NCBI GenBank assembly: GCA_963837265.1 | Contig: CAWIMQ010000001.1 | Coordinates: forward strand, 744,001 to 808,000 | Length of the DNA stretch: 64,000 nt | Direction of reading: 5' to 3' | Source: DATBLE01 sp963837265 | GTDB taxonomy: Bacteria > Actinomycetota > Thermoleophilia > Gaiellales > Gaiellaceae | Part shown: positions 1 through 8,589 of the stretch, piece after piece | How positions within the stretch are numbered: the first letter of the stretch is position 1 | Layout of the letters: every line of letters starts with the position of its first letter | The notes under the pieces: generated by a model | Database searches by the model: none | Told to the model about the DNA's origin: nothing | The model's input: only the letters and a program-made list of their open reading frames with translations | Made by a program: the position numbers and the translations under genes

Positions 1-862
1 ACAGCTCGCAGACCTCCGGCGTGCGCGTCGGCGCGTACGGGAGCCCGCCGCGGATCGCGCCGACGTTCGCGGCCGGGGCGACCGTCCCGCCGGGGCACTC
101 GTAGCGGTGGCGGGCCGTGTAGGCCTGCGCCCACTCCGGCCAGGCGGCGAGGACGCGGGCGGCCGGGAAGACCGCGCTCGGACCGCCGTCCGCCGGGACG
201 AAGGGCGTGTACAGCGACCGCCCGCCGAGCAGGCGCACCTTGCAGAAGATCTTGCCCGCCTCGACCCAGCCGAGCGAGAAGCCGGTCGCCTCGGCGACGA
301 GCGCGTAGTCGGCGACGCCCCCGTGGACGGCGAGGTAGCGGGCGCCGAGGTCCTTCCCGCTGTACTCGAGCCCCTGGAACTCGTCCACCGGCTCGTTGCC
401 GATCTCGCCCGAGACCATCGTCAGGACGAGGTCGCCGCACAGCCGGATGCCCGACTCCCGGATCGCCGCCGCCGCGACGAGCCACGCCGCCATCGGGCCC
501 TTGTCGTTCATCACCCCGTGCCCGTGGAGGAGGTCGCCCTCGCGCCAGCCCGTGTGGTAGATCGGCTGCTCCGGGTCGCGGATCCGGGGGTCGCCGTGCC
601 AGATCGCAGTGTCCATGTGGCTGTTGAAGAGGAGGCTCCTCCCGCCGCCCGTGCCCGGGAGGACGGCTACGACGTTCGGGCGCTCGGGCAGCAGGCAGAC
701 ACGGCGCGGCTCGAAGCCCTGCTCGCGCAGCCAGCCCTCGAGGAAGTCGGCGACCGCCGCCTCGTGGCCGGTCGGGCTCTCGATCGCGGCGAGCGCGAGC
801 GCCAGCTCGGCGATCCGCTCCGCGTCGATGCGGGCGAGGACGGCGTCCACGTCCGCGGTCAC
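1..862 (-). CDS. M20-family metallopeptidase/amidohydrolase, 3' end outside window
   Basis: GTG start at 862 overlaps the stop of the upstream Mo-hydroxylase gene by 4 bp; the reading frame runs off the left edge after about 287 residues. Visible M20 signatures are NSHMD (His and Asp metal ligands), MNDKGPMAAW with the bridging Asp, and SGEIGNEP with the Glu pair. The protein is clearly the same subtype as the intact enzyme at 20238-21506: both share NDKGPMAA, the GEIG.EPVDEFQG block and the EAG..F.KV block. M20 enzymes are two-metal cytoplasmic hydrolases of peptide, N-acyl or N-carbamoyl bonds. The substrate is not predictable, but the pairing with a Mo hydroxylase is repeated on the other side of the island. 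Confidence 0.85.
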   Translation of the reverse strand, partial: MTADVDAVLARIDAERIAELALALAAIESPTGHEAAVADFLEGWLREQGFEPRRVCLLPERPNVVAVLPGTGGGRSLLFNSHMDTAIWHGDPRIRDPEQPIYHTGWREGDLLHGHGVMNDKGPMAAWLVAAAAIRESGIRLCGDLVLTMVSGEIGNEPVDEFQGLEYSGKDLGARYLAVHGGVADYALVAEATGFSLGWVEAGKIFCKVRLLGGRSLYTPFVPADGGPSAVFPAARVLAAWPEWAQAYTARHRYECPGGTVAPAANVGAIRGGLPYAPTRTPEVCEL

Positions 863-3153
863 ACCGCCACCGTCGCCCCGCCGCCCAGGAGTCGGACGGT
901 CTCCGGCAGGAGCGGCAGCCGCGCGAGCACCGTGTCGCGGCCGCCCAGTGCGTCCGCGACCGCGTTCGCCAGGGCCGCGCCGACGCCAACGATCCCGGCC
1001 TCGCCCGCGCCCTTGACGGCGAGCGGGTTCGCGGCCCCCGGTCCCTGCCGCTGCAGCTCGAGGACGACCGCGTCGACCGTCGGCACGTCGGCGGCTGTCG
1101 GCATCCAGTAGTCGACGAACGACGTGGCCAGCGGCTGCCCGTCGCCGTCGAACGGCAGATTCTCGAAGAGCGCGCCCGCGAGCCCCTGCACGGCCGCCCC
1201 CACGACCTGTCCCTCGACCACCAGCGGGTTGACGGCCCGGCCGACGTCGCACGCGACGACGCAGCGGAGCACGGACGGCGCCCCCGTGTCGGGATCGACC
1301 TCGACGAGGGCGAGCGCGCCGCCCATCGAGAAGCTGCGCCCCGCCTTCTCGTACCGGTACTCGCCGCGGCAGCCGAGCTCGGCGATCGGGACCGCGCGCT
1401 CCGGCCGCGCCCGCGCCCGGACCCGCCCGTCCTCGACCTCGACCTCCTCCGGCGTGACCCCGAGCGACGCCGCCCCCGCCAGGCGCGCGCGCTCGACCAG
1501 GTCGCGGGCGGCGCCGGCGACGGCGTTCCCGCCGAAGACGACACTGCGGCTCGAGAAGGCTCCTTCGCCCTCGGCGACGAGGTCGGTGTCCCGGTACTCG
1601 ACCGCCACCGCCTCCAGCGGCACCCGCAGTGTCTCGGCCGCGATCTGCGCGAGCGCCGTGGCCACGCCCTGCCCGAGCGAGGCGATCCCGACCCGGACGG
1701 TGAAGCGACCGTCCGGCTCGGGGACGACCTGCGCCGACTCGTACGGCCCGCGCGGCCCGACCTCGACGAACGCCGCCGTGCCGATCCCTACCAGCTCGCC
1801 CGCCTCGCGGCGCTGCGCGACCTGAGCCCGCGTCCGGTTGGGGACGCTCCCGAGCAGCCGGTCCCAGAGCAGCGGGAAGTCGCCGCTGTCGTAGACGATC
1901 GGGTCGGCGAGGCCCTCGGGTGCGAACGTGTACGGCATCTCCTCGGGGCGGACGAGATTCTGCCGCCGCAGCACGGCCGGGTCGATCCCGGCGCGCCGCG
2001 CGACGAGGTCGAGCATCCGCTCACGGTGGAGCGCCGCCTCGTACTGGCCGGGCCCACGGTAGGTCCCCGCCGGTGTCTTGTTCGTCAGGACGCCGACCGC
2101 CTCGACGTCGAACGCATCCCACCGGTAGGGGCCGGGCAGGTGCGTGACCGTGTTCGTGACGAGGATCGTCCCGTTCGTGCGGACATAGGCGCCGAGATCG
2201 ACCCGGATCGCGGCGCGGAACGCCAGCAACCGCCCGTCGGCGGCAGCGGCGACCTCGATCCGACACTGCTGCTCGCGCGAGTGGTTCGCCGCGACGAAGT
2301 GCTCGTACCGGTCCTCGACCCACTTCACCGGCCGGCCGGTCGCGACCGCCAGCCACGGGATCAGCAGGTCTTCCGGGTAGAACTCGCCGCGCGTGCCGAA
2401 GCCGCCGCCGACGTCGGGCTCGACGAAGCGGACGCTCGCCTCGGGCAGGCCGAGCAGCCCGGCGAGAACGCGGCGGTTGAAGTGCTTCACCTTCGTCGGC
2501 CCCCACACGGTGAGCAGGCGCCGGCCCGTGTCGAACTCGGCGACGAGCCCGCGCGTCTCCAGCGGGACGGCCGTGTGCCGGTGGATCGCCAGCTCCTCGG
2601 CGACGACGATCTCGGCCCGCTCGAAGATCCCGTCGACGTCGGGGCCGAGCCGCGCGTGGACGGGCTCGAGGACGTTGCCGGGCACGGCGTCGTGCACGAG
2701 CGTGGCGGCGCCGGCGGCCTCGGCCACATCGGCCAGGGCGGGGAGCTCTGCGGTCTCGACCCAGACGCTCGCCGCGGCGTCCTCCGCCGCATACGGGGAC
2801 TCGGCGACCACGACGGCCACGGGCTCGCCGACGTAGCGCACGACGTCGCGGGCGAGCGGCGGCTGGAGGGCGCGCTCCGCGAGCTCGCCGCCCCCGAGCC
2901 GGAGCGGGATCCGCATGCCGGGGGGAAGGTCGACTGCGGTCAGCACGGCGGCGACCTCCGGCCGCCGTCGGCACTCCTCGTCGTCAATCCCCAGGATCCG
3001 GCCGTGCGCGACGTGGCTGCGGACGACGCGCGCGTGCAGCTGACCCGGCCGGTCGACGTCGTCGACGAACGACCCCTGACCGCGGAGCAGCGGGAGATCC
3101 TCGAGCCGCGGAACCGGCCGTCCGACGTAGTCGTACGGCCCGCGGGCGCTCAC
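859..3153 (-). CDS. Molybdenum hydroxylase large (Moco-binding) subunit, orphan
   Basis: 764-residue xanthine dehydrogenase/CO dehydrogenase-type large subunit. GTG start at 3153 overlaps the amidohydrolase stop by 4 bp; a longer upstream reading frame is only antisense to other genes. Landmarks: N-terminal GRPVPRLEDLPLLRGQG, GGGFGTRGEFYPED (Moco loop), TPAGTYRGPGQYEA, SLGQGVATALAQ, and KGAGEAGIVG near the C-terminus, where E718 sits at the position of the catalytic glutamate. It should hydroxylate an N-heterocycle or aldehyde using water. No FAD or 2Fe-2S subunit is adjacent, so it either borrows those from 16581-20241 or has partners beyond the left edge. Family assignment is firm; substrate unknown. 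Confidence 0.9.
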   Translation of the reverse strand: MSARGPYDYVGRPVPRLEDLPLLRGQGSFVDDVDRPGQLHARVVRSHVAHGRILGIDDEECRRRPEVAAVLTAVDLPPGMRIPLRLGGGELAERALQPPLARDVVRYVGEPVAVVVAESPYAAEDAAASVWVETAELPALADVAEAAGAATLVHDAVPGNVLEPVHARLGPDVDGIFERAEIVVAEELAIHRHTAVPLETRGLVAEFDTGRRLLTVWGPTKVKHFNRRVLAGLLGLPEASVRFVEPDVGGGFGTRGEFYPEDLLIPWLAVATGRPVKWVEDRYEHFVAANHSREQQCRIEVAAAADGRLLAFRAAIRVDLGAYVRTNGTILVTNTVTHLPGPYRWDAFDVEAVGVLTNKTPAGTYRGPGQYEAALHRERMLDLVARRAGIDPAVLRRQNLVRPEEMPYTFAPEGLADPIVYDSGDFPLLWDRLLGSVPNRTRAQVAQRREAGELVGIGTAAFVEVGPRGPYESAQVVPEPDGRFTVRVGIASLGQGVATALAQIAAETLRVPLEAVAVEYRDTDLVAEGEGAFSSRSVVFGGNAVAGAARDLVERARLAGAASLGVTPEEVEVEDGRVRARARPERAVPIAELGCRGEYRYEKAGRSFSMGGALALVEVDPDTGAPSVLRCVVACDVGRAVNPLVVEGQVVGAAVQGLAGALFENLPFDGDGQPLATSFVDYWMPTAADVPTVDAVVLELQRQGPGAANPLAVKGAGEAGIVGVGAALANAVADALGGRDTVLARLPLLPETVRLLGGGATVAV

Positions 3154-4142
3154 AGCCCGTACGCGCGGCCGGCGTTCGCCCCGAGAATCGCGGCGGCGGC
3201 CGACTCGTCCAGCTCGCGGACGGCGTCGAGCGCGCTCAGGTCGGCGATGTCGAACGGATGGTCGGTGCCGAAGACGACCCGCTCCGGCCCGACGAGGTCG
3301 ACGAGGAACCGGAGCGGCCGCGGGTCGTAGAGCACGGTGTCGAAGAGGAAGTGGTCGAGGTAGTCGGACGGGCGCCGTTGCGCGACCTCGCGCACCTGCG
3401 CCCGCATGTCGTAGGTCCGGTCGAGGCGCGCGAGCTGGTACGGCAGCGCGCCGCCGCCATGCGAGAGCTGGACGACGAGGTCCGGGTGCCGGTCGAACAC
3501 CCCGCCGAGCATCAGCCGCGTGGCGGCGAGGTGTGTCTCGAGCGGATTCCCTACCGTGTTCAGGATGAAGAAGCGCTCGAATCCGGGCACGGTCTGGAGG
3601 CCGAGCATGTACGTGTACGGGTGCAGGAAGAGGGGCGCGCCGAGTTCCGCGGCGACGGCGAAGACCGGGTCGAGCGCTGGGTCGTCGAGCATCATCTCGC
3701 CGACGCTCGTCCCGATCTCGACGCCCTTCAGGCCCAGCTCCCCGCACGCCCGGCGCAGCTCCAGCGCCGCCTGCTCCGGCGCGCTCATCGGCACCGTGGC
3801 CATCCCGACCAGGCGACCCCCCGAGGCGCCCGCCAGCTCGGCGGCGGCGTCGTTGACCTCGGCCGCGACCCGCGCCGCCTCCTCGGCCTCCAACTCGTAG
3901 AGAAAGAGCGGCGCGGCGACCGAGGTCAGCGAGACGTCGATCCCGTAGCGGTCCATCCACGCAAGCTTGGCGTCCACATCGGCGAAGAGCGGCGTGAGCG
4001 GGAACTGGAGGCCCCGCTCGCAGACGACCCACGACCCGGCGTCCCCGCGGTCCTCGACGTGGGCGAGCGGATAGCGGCCCTCACGCAGGCGCTCGACGAC
4101 TCCCGGTGGGAGGAAGTGGCTGTGGGTGTCGATCACGGTCAT
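3150..4142 (-). CDS. Amidohydrolase, PF04909 (ACMSD/decarboxylase-like)
   Basis: 330 residues; ATG at 4142 overlaps the preceding MBL gene by 4 bp. Begins with MTVIDTHSHFLPP, the HxH metal-binding start of the PF04909 TIM-barrel family; later LFLHPYTYM and QLSHGGGALPY give further His ligands and FGTDHPFDIADL carries the conserved metal-binding Asp. Family members are single-Zn or Mn hydrolases or non-oxidative decarboxylases such as ACMSD and gamma-resorcylate decarboxylase. Cytoplasmic. As the third gene of a five-gene operon it probably acts on a ring-opened or carboxylated intermediate; hydrolysis versus decarboxylation cannot be decided from sequence. Confidence 0.87.
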   Translation of the reverse strand: MTVIDTHSHFLPPGVVERLREGRYPLAHVEDRGDAGSWVVCERGLQFPLTPLFADVDAKLAWMDRYGIDVSLTSVAAPLFLYELEAEEAARVAAEVNDAAAELAGASGGRLVGMATVPMSAPEQAALELRRACGELGLKGVEIGTSVGEMMLDDPALDPVFAVAAELGAPLFLHPYTYMLGLQTVPGFERFFILNTVGNPLETHLAATRLMLGGVFDRHPDLVVQLSHGGGALPYQLARLDRTYDMRAQVREVAQRRPSDYLDHFLFDTVLYDPRPLRFLVDLVGPERVVFGTDHPFDIADLSALDAVRELDESAAAAILGANAGRAYGL

Positions 4143-5119
4143 CGGGACCGCGCCGGCTCGTAGAGGACGCGTCCCTCCTCGCTGCCCCGGCGCAGGCGGC
4201 CGCGGCAGACGAGGTGCTCGAGGTGGGCGATCGACTCGGCGAGCGCGAAGCGCCGGTGGACCGGGGCCAGCTCGTCGCCGAAGATCGCGCGGGAGACCTC
4301 GTAGGCGCTCCGGCGCCCGTCCTCGACCGCACGGAGGGCGAGGCTCAGGCGCTCGTCGTGGTGCCGCACGATCTCCTCCGCCCGGGCGGCGGTGCGCTCG
4401 ATCGGCACGCCGTGCCCGGCGAAGGTGACCGAGGGATCCAGCCGGGCGAGGGCGCCGAGCGTCTCCAGATAGTCGGCCAGGGGATCGGATCGCCCGTCCG
4501 GGAAGAGGCCGACGGTCGGCGTGATCGGGACGAGGACGACGTCGCCGCCGACGAGCACGCCGTCGCGGAGGAGGCAGATGTGGCCGTCGGCGTGCCCCGG
4601 CAGGTGGAGCACACGCCACCCGTCCACCTCCTCGCCTGCCTCGAGCAGCACCGGGTCGGCGGTGAAATGCACCCGCTCGCGCAGGCGGAGGCGCTGCTCC
4701 TCGAGGCGGCCGGCCTCGTCCGCCGGCATGCCGTGCCCGCGGAAGTACGCGGTCAGGCGCGGGCCCGTGCGCTCGTCGCCCCAGACGCGGACGCACTGCT
4801 CATGGTCGAGGGCGCCCTGGAGGACGGCCGCGCCGGTGAGCGCGGCCACGTCGGCGGCCCCGCCGACATGATCGGGATGGGAGTGCGTGACGACGATGAA
4901 CTCGACCGGAGCGTCCAGCCGCTCCAGGACAGGCGTCCAGGCGGGCTCGGGGTCGGCGAGGCCGAGGCCGGTGTCGACGAGGATCCACGAGCCGGCGCGC
5001 GCGCGGAGCAGGTAGCAGTGGACGTGGTCGATCCCGAGCGGCAGCGGGAAGGTGAGGCGGACGACGCCGTCGGCCAGCTCGACGACCGCTGCCACGCCGG
5101 GGGCCGCCGTCGCCCTCAT
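4139..5119 (-). CDS. Metallo-beta-lactamase-fold hydrolase
   Basis: 326 residues. The THSHPDHVGG motif is the HxHxDH di-zinc signature; LPGHADGHI supplies the next His and GGDVVL the bridging Asp; FAGHGVPIERT supplies the last His. The C-terminal about 90 residues (LAESIAHLEHLVCRGRLRR) form a winged-helix-like tail typical of LACTB2/MBLAC-type hydrolases. The family includes thioesterases, lactonases and glyoxalase II. It overlaps the flanking operon genes by 4 bp on both sides, so it is almost certainly translated together with the amidohydrolase and the CMD-like gene. A thioester or lactone intermediate is a reasonable guess but only inference. Confidence 0.88.
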   Translation of the reverse strand: MRATAAPGVAAVVELADGVVRLTFPLPLGIDHVHCYLLRARAGSWILVDTGLGLADPEPAWTPVLERLDAPVEFIVVTHSHPDHVGGAADVAALTGAAVLQGALDHEQCVRVWGDERTGPRLTAYFRGHGMPADEAGRLEEQRLRLRERVHFTADPVLLEAGEEVDGWRVLHLPGHADGHICLLRDGVLVGGDVVLVPITPTVGLFPDGRSDPLADYLETLGALARLDPSVTFAGHGVPIERTAARAEEIVRHHDERLSLALRAVEDGRRSAYEVSRAIFGDELAPVHRRFALAESIAHLEHLVCRGRLRRGSEEGRVLYEPARSR

Positions 5120-5652
5120 GGATCGATCCGTAGGCTGCGGCAGAGGATGATGCCGCCGATCGCGTTCGCCGCGAACAGCGCCAGCTCGACGACCTCCGCC
5201 TCGGTGAACTGCTCGCGCACCTCGGCGTAGACGGGATCGAAGGCGTCGGGCGACTGCTCCAGCACGAGCGCGCGCGCGAACCGCAGCGCTGCGCGCGTGC
5301 GGGGGTCGGGATGGTCTGCCCCGGGCAGCGAGCAGACGGCGACGTCGGCCTCATCGAGCCCCTGCTCGAGAGCCGGCACCGAGCGCTGGTCGGCGCAGAA
5401 GCGGCAGGAGAGGTGCTCGGCGATCGAGATCCGGACGAGCTCCTTGAGCACGTGGTCGAGCCGACCGCCGCGGTGCGTCGTCTCCCAGTACACGGCGAAC
5501 GCCTTCGTCATCTCCGGGTTGTGGGCGATGGTCAGATACCACGCGGGCTTCGGCGCCGAGACGCGCTCGGCCCGCTCGAGGATCGCCTCGAGCTCGGGGT
5601 CGTCGATCTCCTCCCTCGGAACCTGGGGCAGACGGGCCAGCGTCGCGCTCAT
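5116..5652 (-). CDS. Carboxymuconolactone decarboxylase (AhpD-like) family protein
   Basis: 178 residues, first gene of the minus-strand operon. ATG at 5652 was chosen over longer in-frame starts because AAGGAG lies 7 nt upstream and the product then begins at the conserved region. EHLSCRFCADQR carries the CxxC pair and nearby residues typical of the CMD/AhpD fold. Family members are either gamma-carboxymuconolactone decarboxylases or small peroxidase-linked thiol proteins; the CxxC favours the redox type. It overlaps the MBL gene by 4 bp. Expression probably starts in the 309-bp region shared with the divergent importer operon. Confidence 0.82.
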   Translation of the reverse strand: MSATLARLPQVPREEIDDPELEAILERAERVSAPKPAWYLTIAHNPEMTKAFAVYWETTHRGGRLDHVLKELVRISIAEHLSCRFCADQRSVPALEQGLDEADVAVCSLPGADHPDPRTRAALRFARALVLEQSPDAFDPVYAEVREQFTEAEVVELALFAANAIGGIILCRSLRIDP

Positions 5653-5961
5653 GGGCAGCTCCTTCGTGCTCGGGACGGACGGAACTGCATAGTCAACCGT
5701 GCCGCCGGCAGCCGGGCATCGGGAAACGACGCCGTTTCTGGTGCCGTTTCGCGCCATGTCGGGGACGCGGAGGGCGCCCCGGGCGGATGGCGCTAAACCC
5801 GCACCGCCCGGTGGGGCTCCTCCCGATGCGTCCGCGGCCCCTGCCCGTCAGACTCGCCCCACGGTGCGGAGGGTCACTGGCGCAGTGGAGGCAGGGTCAC
5901 GCACCGCCTCTCGCTCGGAACGAGCGCTGCCTCCGGAGTCGTCTCCGGAAAAGGGGTGCTG
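5653..5961. other. Divergent intergenic region between two operons
   Basis: 309 bp without a credible gene between the minus-strand CMD operon and the plus-strand importer operon. It holds the first copy of a 43-bp motif (5788-5830) and an SD-like AAGGGG just before the importer start. Both operons probably have their promoters here. No convincing -35/-10 pair could be picked by eye in such GC-rich DNA. Confidence 0.6.
5788..5830 (+). promoter_or_regulatory. 43-bp upstream motif, copy 1
   Basis: Shares 34 of 43 positions without gaps with 10237-10279. Both begin TGGCGCTAAACCC and end CTCCCGATGCG, with a variable core between. Copy 1 lies about 130 nt before the importer start, copy 2 about 80 nt before hyuA. 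Two blocks held at fixed spacing suggest a shared promoter or operator. Function is inferred. Confidence 0.5.
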
Positions 5962-6945
5962 ATGCCGAACATTCGGTTCTCTCGCGGGCCACGCCTCGCG
6001 ATCGTGCTGCTCGCCGCGCTCGCGGCTCTCGCCGGCGTCCAGGGCGCCGGTGCCCGGGTGACGGCCGACCAGCGCAGCCGGCTCACGACCGTCCGGGCCG
6101 CGTACGTGCCCGCGATCACCTGGCTGCCTGCGATGGTCGCCCAGAAGACGGGGATCTTCAGGAAGAACGGCCTGTACGTGACGATGAAGGCGGTGCTCAA
6201 CCTGGCGACGCTGCCCGGAGCGATGGGGCAGCAGTTCGACATCGGGCCGACGACCATCCCGGACGTGATCAAGGCGCGCGTGAACAACATCGACCGGGTC
6301 GTCGTCTCGGGCGAGCAGATCGAGACGCAGAAGCACCAGGTCGTCGCCGTGCTGGCGAAGAAGGGCTCGGGCATCGCGAGCCCGAAGGACCTCGTGGGCA
6401 AGACCGTCGCCGCCGGCACCTTCGGCGGCAACATCCACCCGGCGACGCTCTACTGGCTCCAGAAGAACGGCGTCGACCCATCCTCGGTCAAGTTCGTCGA
6501 GGTCGCGTTCCCGTTCCAGGCCGACCAGCTCGCCGCCGGCCGCGTGGACGCGGTCGAGGCGCTCGACCCGTTCAAGACGCAGATGGTCGGGGCCGGCCAC
6601 ACGTTCGTCGGCGACCCGGTCCTCGCCGTCGCCAACCCGGCCGTGAACGCCGTCTGGATGGCGCAGGGGCCGTGGGCGCGCAGCCACGTCGACACGATCA
6701 AGGCCTGGATCAGGTCGCTGCAGCAGGCGAGGGCCTGGATCAACACGCACCAGACCCAGGCGCGGGCGATCCTCGTCAAGTACACGGGCCTGCCCCAGTC
6801 GGTCGCCTCGTCGGTGCCGATCCCGGTGTTCTACTTCGCCGTCAACACGAAGAACGTCCTCCCGTGGGTGGGCATGCTCGGGGCGATCCACCAGGTCGAC
6901 GTGTCGAAGGTGAAGCCGGAGGAGGTCGTCGTCGGAGCTGGCTGA
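5962..6945 (+). CDS. ABC transporter substrate-binding protein, NitT/TauT (SsuA) type
   Basis: 327 residues. ATG at 5962 preferred over GTG at 5956 because AAGGGG then lies 5 nt upstream. Residues 1-30 have an Arg-rich n-region, hydrophobic LAIVLLAALAALAGV and an Ala-rich cleavage region, so it is exported. The mature part follows the NMT1/SsuA pattern: AAYVPAITWLPAMVAQKTGIFRK, FDIGPTTIPDVI, SPKDLVGKTVAAGTFGG, AGRVDAVEALDPF. No lipobox cysteine was seen, so anchoring is unclear. Family ligands are nitrate, taurine, sulfonates, hydroxymethylpyrimidine and purine-like compounds. It is first in an operon with one ATPase and two permeases. Confidence 0.9.
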   Translation: MPNIRFSRGPRLAIVLLAALAALAGVQGAGARVTADQRSRLTTVRAAYVPAITWLPAMVAQKTGIFRKNGLYVTMKAVLNLATLPGAMGQQFDIGPTTIPDVIKARVNNIDRVVVSGEQIETQKHQVVAVLAKKGSGIASPKDLVGKTVAAGTFGGNIHPATLYWLQKNGVDPSSVKFVEVAFPFQADQLAAGRVDAVEALDPFKTQMVGAGHTFVGDPVLAVANPAVNAVWMAQGPWARSHVDTIKAWIRSLQQARAWINTHQTQARAILVKYTGLPQSVASSVPIPVFYFAVNTKNVLPWVGMLGAIHQVDVSKVKPEEVVVGAG

Positions 6946-7816
6946 GGAGCCGATCAGCGCCGGCGAGGCCGTCGCCGCCGGGCCTGAGCGCCGGGCGGCG
7001 ACCGGCTCCGCGCCCGCCTTCGAGTGCAGGTCGGTCGGCGTCCGCTTCGGCGGCTCCGAGCGGCCGGTGCTGGCCGGCGTCTCGCTCAAGGTGCGGCAGG
7101 CCGAGCTCCTGACGATCGTCGGGGGCTCCGGCGCGGGCAAGACCACGCTGCTGCGGGCCCTCGGCGGGCTGCTCGACGCCACGGCCGGCGAGGTCCTCGT
7201 GCACGGGCGTCCCCTGGGCGGCAGGCCGCCCGAGGGGGTGGTGGTCGTATTCCAGGACTACAGCCGAAGCCTTCTGCCCTGGCGGACGGTCGCACAGAAC
7301 GTCGCGCTCGGCCTCGAGGCGGATCGGGTGCCCCGAGCCGAGCGGCGCGAGCGCATCGACGAGGCGCTCACGCTCGTCGGGCTGGAGCGGAACGCCCACC
7401 AGTTCCCCTGGCAGCTCTCCGGCGGCATGCAGCAGCGCCTCCAGATCGCCCGCGCCCTGGCGGTCGGGCCGGACTCTCTCCTGATGGACGAGCCGTTCGG
7501 CTCGCTGGACGCGATCACGAAGGCGGCGCTGCAGGACGAGCTCCTCCAGCTGCACCGGCGCACGCACACGACGATCGTCTTCGTCACCCATGACGTCGAC
7601 GAGGCCGTCTACCTGGGCGACCGCGTCGTCGTCCTCGCCGGCAGCCCGGCAACGGTGACGCGCGAGCTCCGGGTCGACCTGCCCCGGCCGCGCAACCAGC
7701 TCGAGACGCGCGAGCTTCCCGAGTTCATCCGCCTGCGGCACGAGATCTTCCAGACCCTCGCCTCTACGATCGCCGGCCGGCGCGACCGCCCGGGCCCGGA
7801 GGCCGCGTCCGGGTGA
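6938..7816 (+). CDS. ABC transporter ATP-binding protein, NitT/TauT type
   Basis: Walker A GGSGAGKTT, Q-loop VVFQDYSRSLLPW, signature LSGGMQQR, Walker B SLLMDEPFGSLD and switch His FVTHDVDEA are all present. The conserved N-terminal strand (FECRSVGVRFGG) lies upstream of the only GTG (7067), with no ATG, GTG or TTG before it in frame. A CTG at 6938 has GGAGGAGGT 11 nt upstream and overlaps the end of the binding-protein gene, so a CTG start giving 292 residues is proposed. A conventional call would start at 7067 and lose about 20 conserved residues. It energises the two permeases that follow; 4-bp overlap with the first. Confidence 0.85.
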   Translation: MAEEPISAGEAVAAGPERRAATGSAPAFECRSVGVRFGGSERPVLAGVSLKVRQAELLTIVGGSGAGKTTLLRALGGLLDATAGEVLVHGRPLGGRPPEGVVVVFQDYSRSLLPWRTVAQNVALGLEADRVPRAERRERIDEALTLVGLERNAHQFPWQLSGGMQQRLQIARALAVGPDSLLMDEPFGSLDAITKAALQDELLQLHRRTHTTIVFVTHDVDEAVYLGDRVVVLAGSPATVTRELRVDLPRPRNQLETRELPEFIRLRHEIFQTLASTIAGRRDRPGPEAASG

Positions 7817-8589
7817 CCCGGGCCCGTCACCTGGCGCGCCTCAACCCGCTCGGGATCGCCACGTTCGTCACGCTCCTCGGCGCGTGGGAGGCGGCGGTGC
7901 GCTCCCGCGCGCTGACCTACGTCTACCTGCCCGCCCCGAGCACGATCGCCTCGGCCTTCTGGACGCTGGCGAGGTCGGGCGATCTCGGGCGCAACACCGC
8001 GCACACGCTCCAGGCGGTCGCGCTCGGCTGGCTGATCGCCGTGGGGGGAGGCCTCGTCGTCGGCGCGCTGGTCGGGATCTCGCGGCGCGCGCGCGTCTAC
8101 AGCCTGTCGACGATCGAGTTCTCGCGCTCCCTGCCGGCGATCGCGTTCGTCCCCGCGGCCGTGCTCGTGTTCGGCTTCTCGCTGCGGATGGAGCTCGCCG
8201 TGATCGTCTACGCCAGCATCTGGCCCGTGATCGTGAACACGATCGGTGGGGTCCAGCAGGTGCCCGACCGGCTCCACGACGTGGCCAGGACCTTCCGGCT
8301 CTCGCCGTTGCGGGCGATCCTGCAGATCCAGCTGCCGGCCGCCTTCCCCGCGATCCTCGTCGGCGCCAGGCTGGCGATGACGACGGCGCTCGTCCTGGCC
8401 GTGATCGCGGAGATGATCGGCAACCCGGACGGCCTCGGGTACGCGCTCGTGTTCGCGCAGCAGGCGCTCCAGCCGGCGCAGATGTGGGCGTACATCGTCG
8501 TCATCGGGGTCCTCGGCGTGGTCCTGAACGCGCTGCTCGTCGCCTCCAGCCTCGTCCTCCCCGGCGGGCGCGGCGCGAGGACGAGATGA
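7813..8589 (+). CDS. ABC transporter permease 1, NitT/TauT type
   Basis: 258 residues, GTG start in a 4-bp overlap with the ATPase stop. About six membrane segments; the EAA-like cytoplasmic loop is DVARTFRLSPLRAILQIQLPAAFPAILVGAR. Matches the SsuC/TauC BPD_transp_1 family (PF00528). Paired with a second, diverged permease at 8586, so the channel is probably a heterodimer rather than the more common homodimer. Inner-membrane protein for import of a small organic solute. Confidence 0.9.
   Translation: MTRARHLARLNPLGIATFVTLLGAWEAAVRSRALTYVYLPAPSTIASAFWTLARSGDLGRNTAHTLQAVALGWLIAVGGGLVVGALVGISRRARVYSLSTIEFSRSLPAIAFVPAAVLVFGFSLRMELAVIVYASIWPVIVNTIGGVQQVPDRLHDVARTFRLSPLRAILQIQLPAAFPAILVGARLAMTTALVLAVIAEMIGNPDGLGYALVFAQQALQPAQMWAYIVVIGVLGVVLNALLVASSLVLPGGRGARTR

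Noticed and set aside
859..4032. Very long alternative proteins on the strand opposite real genes, and the in-frame extension of the Mo-hydroxylase to 4032
   Set aside because: Arg/Ala/Pro-rich translations that mirror real genes; the true frames have family motifs, ribosome-binding sites and 4-bp overlaps.
5788..5830. Sigma-54-like promoter (GG, 10 nt, GC) in motif copy 1
   Set aside because: The GC element is not kept in copy 2 (TC there), so the spacing match is probably chance; sigma-54 is also rare in actinobacteria.
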